Shown piece after piece: positions 1-9,671 of a stretch of DNA of 44,927 nucleotides (positions within the stretch are counted from its first letter, which is position 1; the number at the start of each line of letters is the position of its first letter). This DNA is from Branchiostoma floridae (taxonomy: Eukaryota; Chordata; Leptocardii; Amphioxiformes; Branchiostomatidae): positions 12,389,808 through 12,434,734 of the forward strand of contig NC_049995.1 of NCBI RefSeq assembly GCF_000003815.2. Reading direction: 5' to 3'. Position numbers and translations under genes: made by a program. A model generated the notes under the pieces. It did no database searches. It saw only the letters and a list, made by a program, of their open reading frames with translations, and had not been told where the DNA came from.

Positions 1-870
1 GATTTGTTGATGGTGACGTGAACCAAGTGTTTACATTCATATAGCCCGTGGAGTTGCTCGATCAGTTATCGGCTCCGTGTGTTTGTTGTTTACAGTATCC
101 CTGTATAGAGCCCTAAACACCAATTTGTTGATGGTGACGTGAACCAAGTGTTTACATTTATATAGCCCGTGGAGCTGCTCAAACAGCTTTCGGCTCCGTG
201 TGTTTGTTGTTTACAGTATCTCTGTATGGAGCCCTAAACACCGATTTGTTGATTGTGACGTGAAACAAGTGTTTACATTCATATAGCCCGTGGAGCTGCT
301 CAAACAGCTTTCGGCTCCGTGTGTTTGTTGTTTACAATATCTCTGTATGGAGCCCTAAACACCTTTTTGTTGATGGTGACGTGAACCAAGTGTTTACATT
401 CATATAGCCCGTGGAGTTGCTCGATCAGTTATCGGCTCAGTGTGTTTGTTGTTTACAGTATCCCTGTATAGAGCCCTAAACACCGATTTGTTGATGGTGA
501 CGTGAACCAAGTGTTTACATTCATATAGCCCGTGGAGCTGCTCAAACAGCTTTCGGCTCCGTGTGTTTGTTGTTTACAGTATCTCTGTATGGAGCCCTAA
601 ACACCGATTTGTTGATTGTGACGTGAACCAAGTGTTTACATTCATATAGCCCGTGGAGCTGCTCGATCAGCTATCGGCTCCGTGTGTTTGTTGTTTACAG
701 TATCTCCGAATGGAGCCCTAAGAGATTTGTTTTGGGTTTCGTGAACCAAGTGTTTACAGTCATAACCCGTAGAGCGCTACTCAAACAGCCCTCTGTTACT
801 GTATAGAGCGCTAAGACCAATTTGTTTTGGGTGACGTGAATCAAAAAACATTCATAGCCCGTGTACCATG
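1..870. repeat. ~121-bp tandem satellite with higher-order pattern
   Basis: Contiguous units begin near 1, 122, 243, 364, 485 and 606, followed by two decayed units from about 724 and 820. Every unit carries the same core (GTGACGTGAACCAAGTG, then GGCTCCGTGTGTTTG). Two variants differ in the middle: GAGTTGCTCGATCAG and GAGCTGCTCAAACAG. Their order, A-B-B-A-B-then mixed, suggests a three-unit (~363 bp) higher-order period. There are no unique spacers, so it is not a CRISPR array. No coding potential is seen. Confidence 0.93.
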
Positions 871-979
871 TTTTGCGTACAGCTGCTAGTTCAGTCCGGT
901 TGTTTGTCCACTACGAGAGAACCTCCTCCATGTCGTACTAAAAATTCCATGAAGTTGACGAGAACCAAGTGTTTGTATT

Positions 980-1110
980 CATAGCGCATAGAGCTCGCAC
1001 GGTGGAGCTGGAGGGCTGAACGAGCAACCTCCATGGAGGTCAGCTCTGTAGAGCTCCTCCATGGAGATTGCTCGTGCAGCCCCTTCTCTCCAGACAGCAG
1101 AGTAAACAAA
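980..1110. repeat. Palindromic stretch at the start of duplication arm 1
   Basis: ACCTCCATGGAGGT at about 1028 and CTCCTCCATGGAG at about 1056 are palindromic and flank a short spacer, so the region can fold into hairpins. It leads directly into CCAGACAGCAGAGTAAAC, which is also found at about 8136-8154 in the second arm and so marks the upstream limit of recognisable homology between the arms. Confidence 0.5.
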
Positions 1111-1514
1111 ACCGCGCCATGTCGGTACTTTCCCAAAGGTTTCTGTTCCCCTTTCTTGTAATGTGTAGGTAAGGCACGTATACGTGTCAGGTCCTATTTT
1201 TACCAAGCGTGCCACTGTGCTTCGACAGGCCCCCATCACTACAGCAGGGCAATGGTACTGCAGGGGAATATGACAACTAGTTGCCATTCTGCGTCTGTTG
1301 AGTTGATTTTCATAGTGTCGCTGAAGCTAGTGCTCAAATCCGTCTTCCACAAGGGATATTATGCGGCTTCTGACATTTTATCAGAAGTAACCTATTACTG
1401 GAATCATATATTGACCCGGTTGGAAAAAAATACAATCCAGATGATTATAATCGAATACCTTTTTCATTAACGTAACTGCTTGCTTGTTTCTGAAATCCAA
1501 TCTTAAACTTACTT

Positions 1515-1548
1515 GGGACTTTCCCAAGTTTCAGTTGGGATGACGTAA
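1515..1548 (+). promoter_or_regulatory. kappaB-like and CRE/ATF-like sites upstream of copy 1
   Basis: GGGACTTTCC at 1515-1524 matches the classical NF-kappaB consensus exactly. TGACGTAA at 1541-1548 matches a CRE/ATF site. Both lie about 200 bp upstream of the copy 1 ATG at 1736. The flanking promoter is conserved at about 9480-9671 before copy 2, but there the kappaB site is missing and the CRE-like site reads TGACGCAA. The motifs are seen; function is inferred. Confidence 0.4.
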
Positions 1549-1735
1549 CGTCTTTACATAGCATTCTTTCCCATAGTTTCACATCAGCCCTTTACGTGTT
1601 TTTATAGTAATAGTACATGTAAACTAGTTCTTAAAATCATACGTCAATATGAGAGTTGACCGTCTTGATACTTGATAACCCTTTTTTTATGTTATTGTTT
1701 AGCTAACAACAGAACATCGAGGCCTACTGTGAAAA

Positions 1736-3513
1736 ATGGCATCCCGCGAGATACAGGTAAATAGACAACAACATATTTGTCAGGTGCTTGATTTTCTACA
1801 AAGTAAAAGTACCATAACAGGTATTTTAGTACAATAAAACGTAGTTTATAGACATCCGACGGCAGGACAGACTTTTCCTTTTTGGCAGTCTTAATAGCTA
1901 CTGTTAGCTTAATAAGCTTGTAATCACATGTTCACATGTCATGAAAGGTTCACTGTTCACATTTAATGAAATCAATCAATAATTTCAATGTAGATTTTCA
2001 ATAATCATGATGTATATTGATCCCTAACTGGTTCATCCTGATAATGTTTTGCAGATTAGGCAGAGGGGGCGTGGCCGTCGGCAAGAGGACGAGACCGCCG
2101 ATAACATGCAGGTGAGTTAAATTAGATTACAAAGGCTTTCGATTTAGATTTTTCAGCTTGACAAAAGTAAAGTATTTAGAAACAGTGAATGACCAGAGTT
2201 GTAACTTCCTGGATAAAACAATAAAATAAAGGAAAAGAAAAAAATTATTCGCAATAAAAAAAACTCCTTTGTCTTGCATGTCGCTAGTGCCTTGGTGGGT
2301 TAATGAATAAAGCTTTCTTGCATGCGTTGTTTACCAAGTTTGGACTCTATGGCCTATACGTACGTTTTCGTGATATGCCATTGGCTTTTAGATTCGGATT
2401 AAGCATTTTCGGGGTATCATAAAATTAAAATGCTCCCTTGGAGATATATATCCGTACTACTAATGATGATGTCTTAGCCCATCTCATTAATGTAAACGTC
2501 CCATCTGGCAGGCGGTAAGCCCGTTTTGGAACCGCATTCTAGACATGCGATCAGACAGCATCGTCATGACAACAGAAGATTTGGAGGTGCTGTATCAAGA
2601 CGCAGTCGACTGGTTTGAATCGATGAGGCCAAGAGATGGGATGGGAAACACAGTCGTGTCACAGATGCCTAAGCTGCTGAGGATGGTCATCAATGCATCC
2701 AACATGTGCCAAGCAGCTTCAACTCCAAGGGAAGAGAAGGCCGCTCAACAAATGTTGAATGATGCTCTTGACATGATGTCAGCTTTTGTGGCCGGCCTTC
2801 AAACCACAAATGAGGAAGAAGCTCGTATCATCAGCAGGGCCATTCAGGTAATTAAACAATGATATGCCATTATTCTTGTACTGTGTTGCTATTATCCGAT
2901 ACTGTAAATGCAGAAATTTTCGCGGTGGATTAATGTTCGCGGTTTTCGCGGCGACCACTTTACCGCGAAATTAAATCCACCGCGAACATTTTCTATTAAG
3001 GTATTAGACTGCAGTAGATGGTGTTACCGCGAAATTAAATCCACCGCGAAAAGTCATTTTTCCCGCTACCGCGAAATTAAATCCCCGCGAACTTAAATGC
3101 ATTTACAGTACCTTAAGGAAATTGGTTTGTTTATATAGAAATTAGTTGGACGGTCGCCATTATGTTTTAGACAATATAGCAAATTGATTTCCTAGCATTT
3201 GTAAACAACTGAGCTGGGCAACATCACTGAAACATTAAATGTGAAATTTTGCTTAATAAACATGGCGTGTATATGTAGAACAATGATGGCCCTAGCATTA
3301 CCATTAGCTGATAAAACTGCGCTGTCAAGGAAAGTGCATTAAAATTGTCAGCGCGAAGACTATCTTATCGTTTATCACTGACGATGTTTTCTTTTACCAG
3401 AATCGCCGTCCATTGAATACACAAGAGCAAGGTAAACTTGCAAAGATGAAACAAGTACTTTGGGTAAGCACTGAGAGTTTAACTTTAAGTTGAATTTGAT
3501 TTGGGCATTGTGT

Positions 3514-3571
<58 letters not shown>

Positions 3572-4382
3572 CATCTAAACATGTAAATTCATCCTGTAGA
3601 TAAAAAATCTTTCTTGATCAGAGTAAAAATTGTAACTTCCAACACAAACAAATTCGACTTACCATTGATATCTACTAACATGTCACAATTTTCTACTTTT
3701 GCAGACAAATCGTTCGACAGTTGGGAAGGTGGCTGTTGTTGCAGGTGCTGCTGCCCTGACGTGTGCTGCCGTCCTTGGTATTCTGTGGGGCCTTGGAGTG
3801 GTCGGTGGGGCTGCAGCTGGGGGAACAGCCGGAACAGCGGCAGCTGGAGGAACAGCCGGAACAACAGCAGCTGGGGGAACAGCCGGGGCAGCAGCAGCTA
3901 CCGGAACAGCCGGGGCAGCAGCAGCTACCGGAACAGCCGGGGCAGCAGCAGCAGCTACCGGAACAGCCGGGGCAGCAGCAGCTACCGGAACAGCTGGGGC
4001 AGCAGCAGCTACCGGAACAGCCGGGGCAGCAGCAGCTACCGGAACAGCCGGGGCAGCAGCAGCTACCGGAACAGCTGGGGCAGCAGCAGCAGCTACCGGA
4101 ACAGCCGGGGCAGCAGCAGCTACCGGAACAGCCGGGGCAGCAGCAGCTACCGGAACAGCCGGGGCAGCAGCAGCTACTGGAACAGCCGGGGCAGCAGCAG
4201 CTACCGGAACAGCCGGGGCAGCAGCAGTAACAGTTACCGGAGCGGCAGAAGCAGCCGGGGCAGCAACAGCTACCGGAGCAGTTATCGACATAACAGCAAT
4301 CACGGCAGTGGCCGAAACCGGAGGAACGAGGGCAGCCGTTGGCGTTGCTGCCATTGTGATCAAGGCGATCACGCGCAAATAA
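1736..4382 (+). CDS. Copy 1: membrane-anchored Gly/Ala/Thr-repeat protein, five exons
   Basis: I do not recognise this family. Exons are 1736-1756, 2055-2111, 2512-2847, 3401-3463 and 3705-4382. All junctions are GT/AG and phase 0, giving about 384 residues. In order the product has a short N-terminus with an Arg-rich patch (RQRGRGRRQ, about 9-17), a soluble, probably helical domain of about 110 residues from exon 3 (WFESMRPRD and TNEEEARIISRAIQ are conserved with copy 2), a 21-residue linker, a hydrophobic helix (GAAALTCAAVLGILWGLG), then about 15 repeats of the type GTAGAAAAT and a hydrophobic C-terminal segment. The repeats have no charged residues over ~130 positions. The frame is fixed by exon joining and by conservation with copy 2, because the 27-bp repeat is open in several other frames. 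A Gly/Ala-rich interferon-induced (IFI6/IFI27) relationship is conceivable but not supported by any motif I can name. Confidence 0.8.
2902..3108. mobile_element. Tc1/mariner-type MITE in intron 3 of copy 1
   Basis: Inverted ends CTGTAAATGCA and TGCATTTACAG are flanked by TA on both sides (2900-2901 and 3109-3110), the duplication expected of Tc1/mariner elements. The interior is a set of CGCGGT/ACCGCG-rich inverted segments. The same position in copy 2 (about 25975) lacks it. Related, degraded family sequences occur near 6378, 22934 and 23470. Confidence 0.75.
3513..3569. repeat. (TA)n microsatellite
   Basis: About 28 uninterrupted TA dinucleotides in intron 4 of copy 1, some 50 bp after the exon 4 donor. 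The corresponding place in copy 2 (about 26365) has only AT-rich sequence. Confidence 0.97.
3820..4235 (+). repeat. 27-bp coding minisatellite of copy 1
   Basis: In-frame 27-bp units (core GGAACAGCCGGGGCAGCAG) encode GTAGAAAAT. Two units have one extra GCA codon (30 bp). Units are nearly identical at nucleotide level, including synonymous sites, indicating recent homogenisation. Confidence 0.95.
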
Positions 4383-4673
4383 GCATGACGCTTTTAATCT
4401 CAAAGCAGATGTTGGGAGGCCAAATTGTTACGATAACTTAACCCAGAGCAACCTAATGATTTCGCTTCTACATCTTAACTTGAAAATCTATCTGTGTTTT
4501 TGGTAAGCCTAAACTGTGATTTCCAACACAAAAATTGGACTGACGCAAATTTTTTTACTCAGACTCGAGTCTTTGTCAAAGAATGGGCAATTCACTGCTC
4601 CTGTGACGTCATATTGAACATGTTTCGATTGTAGATGCGAAGAACAATGATATATAGCCACGCGAGCATTGAG

Positions 4674-4930
4674 TAGACAATGGTAAGGATAAAATGATGA
4701 CTGAAAGACAATGGTGAGGGTAAAATTTAAATGGTGACAAATTTGTTAATAGTAGACATTGGTGAGGGTAAAATGGAGACAGAAATTTGTTAATAGATAG
4801 TGGTGAGGGTAAAATGGAGACAGAAATTTGTTAATAGATAGTGGTGAGGGTAAAATGGTAACAGAAAATTGTTGATAGAATAATGGTGAGCACAAAATGG
4901 TGGCAGAAGCTAGATTGTCAATAAGAGATA
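4674..4930. repeat. ~48-bp degenerate minisatellite downstream of copy 1
   Basis: Five to six units around GGTGAGGGTAAAATGG followed by ACAGAAATTTGTTAATAG. The copy 2 counterpart (about 28405-28455) has roughly one unit, so the array expanded after the duplication. Confidence 0.85.
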
Positions 4931-6320
4931 TTATTGAGTATTATATGGTGGCAGACGCGGGCAGTGAGCACAAATGTAAAGTTTGCTATCAGTTGAGTTC
5001 CAGTGTAGTGTTAATCGAAGTTTTGTTGCAGTTTTGTGAATATTCGAAGCTTGGTGAGGAATGAAGTGTGTTTTGAAGTTACCTTCAACACGTGTCATTG
5101 TATCTAATTTCTTTAACAACATTAAAGTACAGTACGAGTTACCAATAGAAAAAAATCACTTTTATTATCAACCGTCAATGGAATGATATGTAATAAAAGT
5201 GGATGATGTAGTTGGCGCACGTGTTATTGTCGCTGTAAGTAAAAAAACGAGAATCATATATGACCGAATGGAACTATATGAGTAACGTTATGTCCCATAA
5301 AAGAGAACAGGGGTTTCGGGGCTAGATGGGCTGGTGCAACTGTGCAAGTAATACAAACACCCCCCTCCCTCCCAAATATTTGCTCCGACACTTGTATGGT
5401 TTATAGGGACGACACTTAATCGATACTGATAATCGATATAGTGGCCTTAAGATGCGGTTATAACCCCAACTGACTTATAACCCGTAACGCTACCCTAACC
5501 CAACGCTAACCTTGACCCTAGCCCGAAACATTCTACCAAGGGTAGTGCAAGTGTTTCTTCTTTATTCAAAGGTCACAACGGGTCGTGACAGCGAACACAT
5601 CGCCGCCCAGATAATAAGGCCGATGTCGGAAAAAAATCTTGCTCTTGGCGGCGAAGTGTACAGTGTGCCTGAGTTGGTGGGATCATTTCCCACTGATTTG
5701 GCAATATGGTGGCATTTAATATTATGCATGCAAAAAGGAATATTGAATGTACAGATTTCCTCACGTATTCCATTATATAGTATAATGGATTATATGGATA
5801 TACAAAACGTCCAAGCTGTATATGTTTATAAAACAAGATACAAGATGACGTTTTCAACATAGCCGCCTCCCACTATTAAACGTTATCGTTAACGTTGAAG
5901 GACATCTTTCTAGATCTTCAAACGTTCGAAAACAAGGCTTACAGAAGCACTGGATGCCTACCATTACCGTAAAAGTATTATTATCACTTAATCTAACAAT
6001 AGACACGAAGAGAGCAACTTTGTCCTCCTAAAACATACGGAAACACAAAGTTGAGCGGCAAGTCAATCTGGTCAAAGGTCACATAACCCTTATTTGGTAA
6101 TGGAGTGCGGTGATTGGTCAGAGTCCAACAGGTTGCCCTACTCTGATTGGCTGACAAAGTTACTTCCAAGAAGAAGTTTCGGTATGACGTCACTCACCTG
6201 GAAGACACAAATCAACACCTGTAGCACTGCTGTTTGAGAAATGTCTGACTTCTGCGGTCTCTAATTTCTGATTCATGGAACGCAGAGGAATGTAATTACG
6301 GGAGAATGCTGAATAACTGT
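4931..6320. other. 3' flank of duplication arm 1, no gene seen
   Basis: This non-coding stretch aligns in blocks with 28455-28599 plus 29547-30570 in arm 2. One block around 5040-5150 contains the empty site of the piggyBac-like insertion. Another at about 6000-6300 (ACACAAAGTTGAGCGGCAAG) matches 30300-30570 closely. Short ORFs on either strand are not conserved between the arms. Confidence 0.7.
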
Positions 6321-6747
6321 CCGCCTTATATTGTACAAGTGAGACAAAAAAAAAAAAACCTCACCACCCGTCCGTATACTGCAAATGCAGAGACAAATAA
6401 ACTTCCGCGGTGGTTTTATGTTCGCGGGTTTTCCCCGCGCATTGACAGTAATGCTGGACTTTGGACTTGGATTTGGCAATTGGCTATTGGTCAGATTTGT
6501 GCATGACGCATTTCGGCATATAGTTACCAGTGAGTGTTTAGCCCAGTCCATACATTCTAGCTCCACAGCTAGCTCCAGAGTGCCGCACAAGCGAGTGTAG
6601 CCGGGACACCTTGCTTTGTGGTAAGTGTTTTGTTCATTTCGACGTTAAGTTAAGCTAGCAGTGTAACAAAGTAAGGAACATCTGCGTGAATGTGTTTTCA
6701 CATAATACGTTCAGTACTAAACACCGCTCTCCAATATTTTGACCCCC

Positions 6748-6957
6748 TTAGGCCTACGTCACATTTCCTACCCGGGGCCCGGCCGGGCTGTTTGTGGAAA
6801 CGAAAAATTTAAGTTTATGCCAATGAATATGCACAATGCATGCTGTTTAATTTTTTTTTCGGTCCGTTTTGTGTTGCTGTTGTCTCTTACATCATAATTA
6901 TCTTTCCCGAAAACTGCCCGGCCGAGCCCCTTTGTGGAAATGTGACCTTAGCCTTAC
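6748..6957. mobile_element. ~210-bp inverted-repeat (MITE-like) element
   Basis: The left end, around GTCACATTTCC with GGCCCGGCCGGGC inside it, is matched in inverse at the right end (GCCCGGCCGAGCCCC, then GGAAATGTGAC). Ends are imperfect and no clear target duplication was found. It has no coding capacity. Confidence 0.55.
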
Positions 6958-7324
6958 CCGACTTGCCACGTCGTACAGTTACCGAGCATACAATGTATGT
7001 AGCAGAGTGAAAATGAAAGTTATCTTGAACCAGTTTATCTCACTGTACAGCTTTTCTGCTTGGTTGTGACAGAGAAAACAGAAGCTATGAACAGTATTTA
7101 CATGTTCACTGCACAGGAAAAAAAATTCTCTAGCTCTTTTCAACACGCACAATAAAAAATGAACACGGCTTAATGTCACGTCCTATGGGCTGTGACTGCG
7201 ACACAGCAGCGGAATCAAACTCCAAACTCGAGAGGCAGAGATCGAGGTAGGGGAGCTAACAACTAAAATACGCACGCTACAGTGATAGGCATGGTCGTGC
7301 ATGCGTAATTCTGGTTATTGTTTT

Positions 7325-8074
7325 AAGCCCCGGTCACAAGGCGCGTACGATTGACTGCGATGGAGGTTTATTGCGCAGTATAGCACAGTGCGTCGTAAGT
7401 CGGGAAGAGTCAGAAGCAATAGTTTAAAAGTAAAAAGCCGTGGTCACAAAGGACGTAGGGCATCATACGATAGGTACTGTACATAAAGCAAGGGGCACAA
7501 CCCGCCGTACTTGCAACTATGTGGTGTCTATGTGCCAAAACGTGGGCAATCGCACAGATTGTACGTATACGTTGTAAGCGTACAACTCACCACTTGAGCA
7601 ACGAACGATGCACGCAACCGGCTCACGGCCAGGCGTGGCATGCAGACCATATATACTTACACCTTACCGTGCGAGAGACGTGCGTTGAGACGTATTCCCT
7701 CCCAGTACCCAGATGTACTCCCTGCCAGTCCTTACCCACGTTTTCGGAAAAACGTGGAGGACGTGAGCTCCCAAAAAACGTAAGGTCAAAAAGCACGTAC
7801 GGCGGGTTGTGCCCCTAGCTTAAGAGCGTACCTGCGTCAATCGCATAGTAAATTGGGGAGCCTACTATGACGAAAAATAGAGCTGAAATTGATTTTGAAC
7901 ATGTACAAAGTTTCTCTATCGTCGTGCGATTTTCATTGGTCCCATAGCAGGCCATTTTTCTACTGATGATGTGAAAAGCTGCGATTTACTAGTACTGCGA
8001 TCATCGTGCGATATACGGAACATGCTATCGCAAGTACAAGTACGTCGTACGTACGCGATTTGTGACCGGGGCTT
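7325..8074. mobile_element. 750-bp inverted-repeat element
   Basis: AAGCCCCGGTCACAA begins at 7325, and its inverse TTGTGACCGGGGCTT ends at 8074, extended inward by CGCGTACG-like sequence. It has no transposase ORF. A second inverted-repeat element lies inside it. Confidence 0.7.
7485..7822. mobile_element. Nested inverted-repeat element
   Basis: AGGGGCACAACCCGCCGTAC at about 7491-7510 is matched in inverse by GTACGGCGGGTTGTGCCCCT at about 7797-7816. It lies wholly inside the 7325-8074 element. Its rich set of GTACG/CGTAC words may reflect shared ancestry with its host. No target duplication was found. Confidence 0.6.
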
Positions 8075-8154
8075 TTGAGGGCGCCCGGGCCGGTGAAACG
8101 TACATTTGGCGGCATTGAGTTTTGTTTGGCTGGCCTCCAGACAGCAGAGTAAAC

Positions 8155-9146
8155 TAGAGTTCGGCGACCTCATACCTCCATGAATATTTACAGCTTTTGT
8201 CAATTTCATGCAATTGACTGATACATTAACATAATTTATGCATGGTATTGTTCACCATTGACTAACGTACACGTGTCACAATAATAAAATTCCCATCATT
8301 AATCATAAAGCGGTTTAGCAATTTTTGCATAAATTATGCAAATAAGCTCCTCATTACCATATTTGGTATCTGCTTATAATCCATCCATCATAATTAACAT
8401 GTGTTACATTTATTGGAGTCCAGTTATTGAAAACAGTCGAATTATACAATTTCCTCATTAATTATGCAAATTAATTCCTCATTTGCATAACATTCATATC
8501 ATTATGAACATGTCCAAGGTACCTGCATGCCTTATATGATGCCAATCCCTCAATCCTTTCTGCAGTTATCCTCATTGGAATGTCTTCACAAAAACGCCCC
8601 TGCAGTTCCCAAATTAAATGTTAGGGGCCGAAACTTGCTCCACTTTGTCATGACACAAAAAGCTATCTACCGCTTAAATTTCAAGACCATAGCATGTCTA
8701 GAACAAGAGATACATTGAAAAAACTGCTATGATAGAATGTTCTCATTAATTATGCAAATGTGCTCCTATTTTGCATAATTAGTATCTTATCTTGTACAAC
8801 ATTGTCTAAGGTACCTACACACCAAAAATCATGAAAATCCGTTGTGCCCTTCTTGAGTTATCCTCTTCAGAAGTTTTTGACAAAAATGCCCCTGCTATCC
8901 CAAAACTAGACGCTAGGGGGCTCAAACTTATGTCGATTCTTCCTGAGCACAAGAGCTATCTAACACGCAAAAATCGTGACCATAGCATGTTCAGAACACC
9001 GAGATAGCAAAACCGGAAGTTGCGCTGCAGTACCAAGGGGAGCCGATAGGGGGCCCCAAATCTAATCATTTCCAGCTTTCATCACACACTACCAACACAC
9101 CAAGTATGAAACCAATCCACCCAACCGTTCTTGAGTTATCTTGTTT

Positions 9147-9177
<31 letters not shown>

Positions 9178-9230
9178 GACACACAAACGCGGGGTAAAAT
9201 ATAACCTCCATGACATTTCATGGAGGTAAC
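8155..9230. mobile_element. ~1.08-kb interspersed repeat with terminal hairpin, copy 2 arm
   Basis: It starts with TAGAGTTCGGCGACCTCATA and ends in a hairpin (ACCTCCATG...CATGGAGGT). An (AC)n tract lies at 9148-9172. A second copy begins at about 44482. The interior is duplicated (about 8450-8715 and 8735-9008). Arm 1 has an uninterrupted site at about 1099-1112 (AGTAAACAAAACC), while in arm 2 the same sequence is split. There is no ORF of note, so it is non-autonomous; superfamily unknown. Confidence 0.8.
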
Positions 9231-9671
9231 AAAACTACCTGCCCGCGCCATGTTCGTACTTGCCCAAAGCTTCAGTGTGTAGGTACGTACGTAAATGTAA
9301 GTGGACCTACGTGTCAGTTCCTCTTTTTATCATGGCACCGTGAGCGGCGCCATGACATACAGACGAAGTGGACCGGTACCGTTGGTTCTGTGGATTCAAT
9401 GGTGCAATGGTTCAATGGATGGACCAACACGTACTTGCACTTGTTTCAGTTTCTCTTTTTGACAAGGTGTTTTTGGCGCGGATGACGCAACGTATTTACA
9501 TAGCATTTTCCCCATAGTTTCACATCACCTCTTTACGTGTTTTTGTAGTGATAAGACATGCAAACTAGCTCTTCAAAACCATTGGCATTATGAGAGTTTA
9601 CCGACTCAATAACCCTTTTTTATGTTGTTGTTCAGCAAACAAGAACACATCGAGGCCTAGTACTGTGAAAA

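Noticed and set aside
1-720. CRISPR-like periodicity
   Set aside because: Units are contiguous and ~121 bp with no unique spacers, and the context is a split-gene animal genome.
1736-4382. Assignment of the duplicated gene to the IFI6/IFI27 (ISG12) family
   Set aside because: Shared Gly/Ala richness and a hydrophobic helix are not enough. I see no conserved family motif, and the exon 3 domain has no counterpart there.
3614-4441. Long ORFs in other frames and on the minus strand across 3614-4441 and 27267-28034
   Set aside because: They exist because the 27-bp unit has no stop in several frames. Only the frame that continues from exon 4 is conserved between the two copies outside the repeat.
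5512-5862. Plus-strand ORF of 116 codons and similar ORFs at 7519, 10302, 11372, 12220 and 22906
   Set aside because: No domain, no splice or start context, and no conservation between the duplicated arms or repeat copies where this can be tested.
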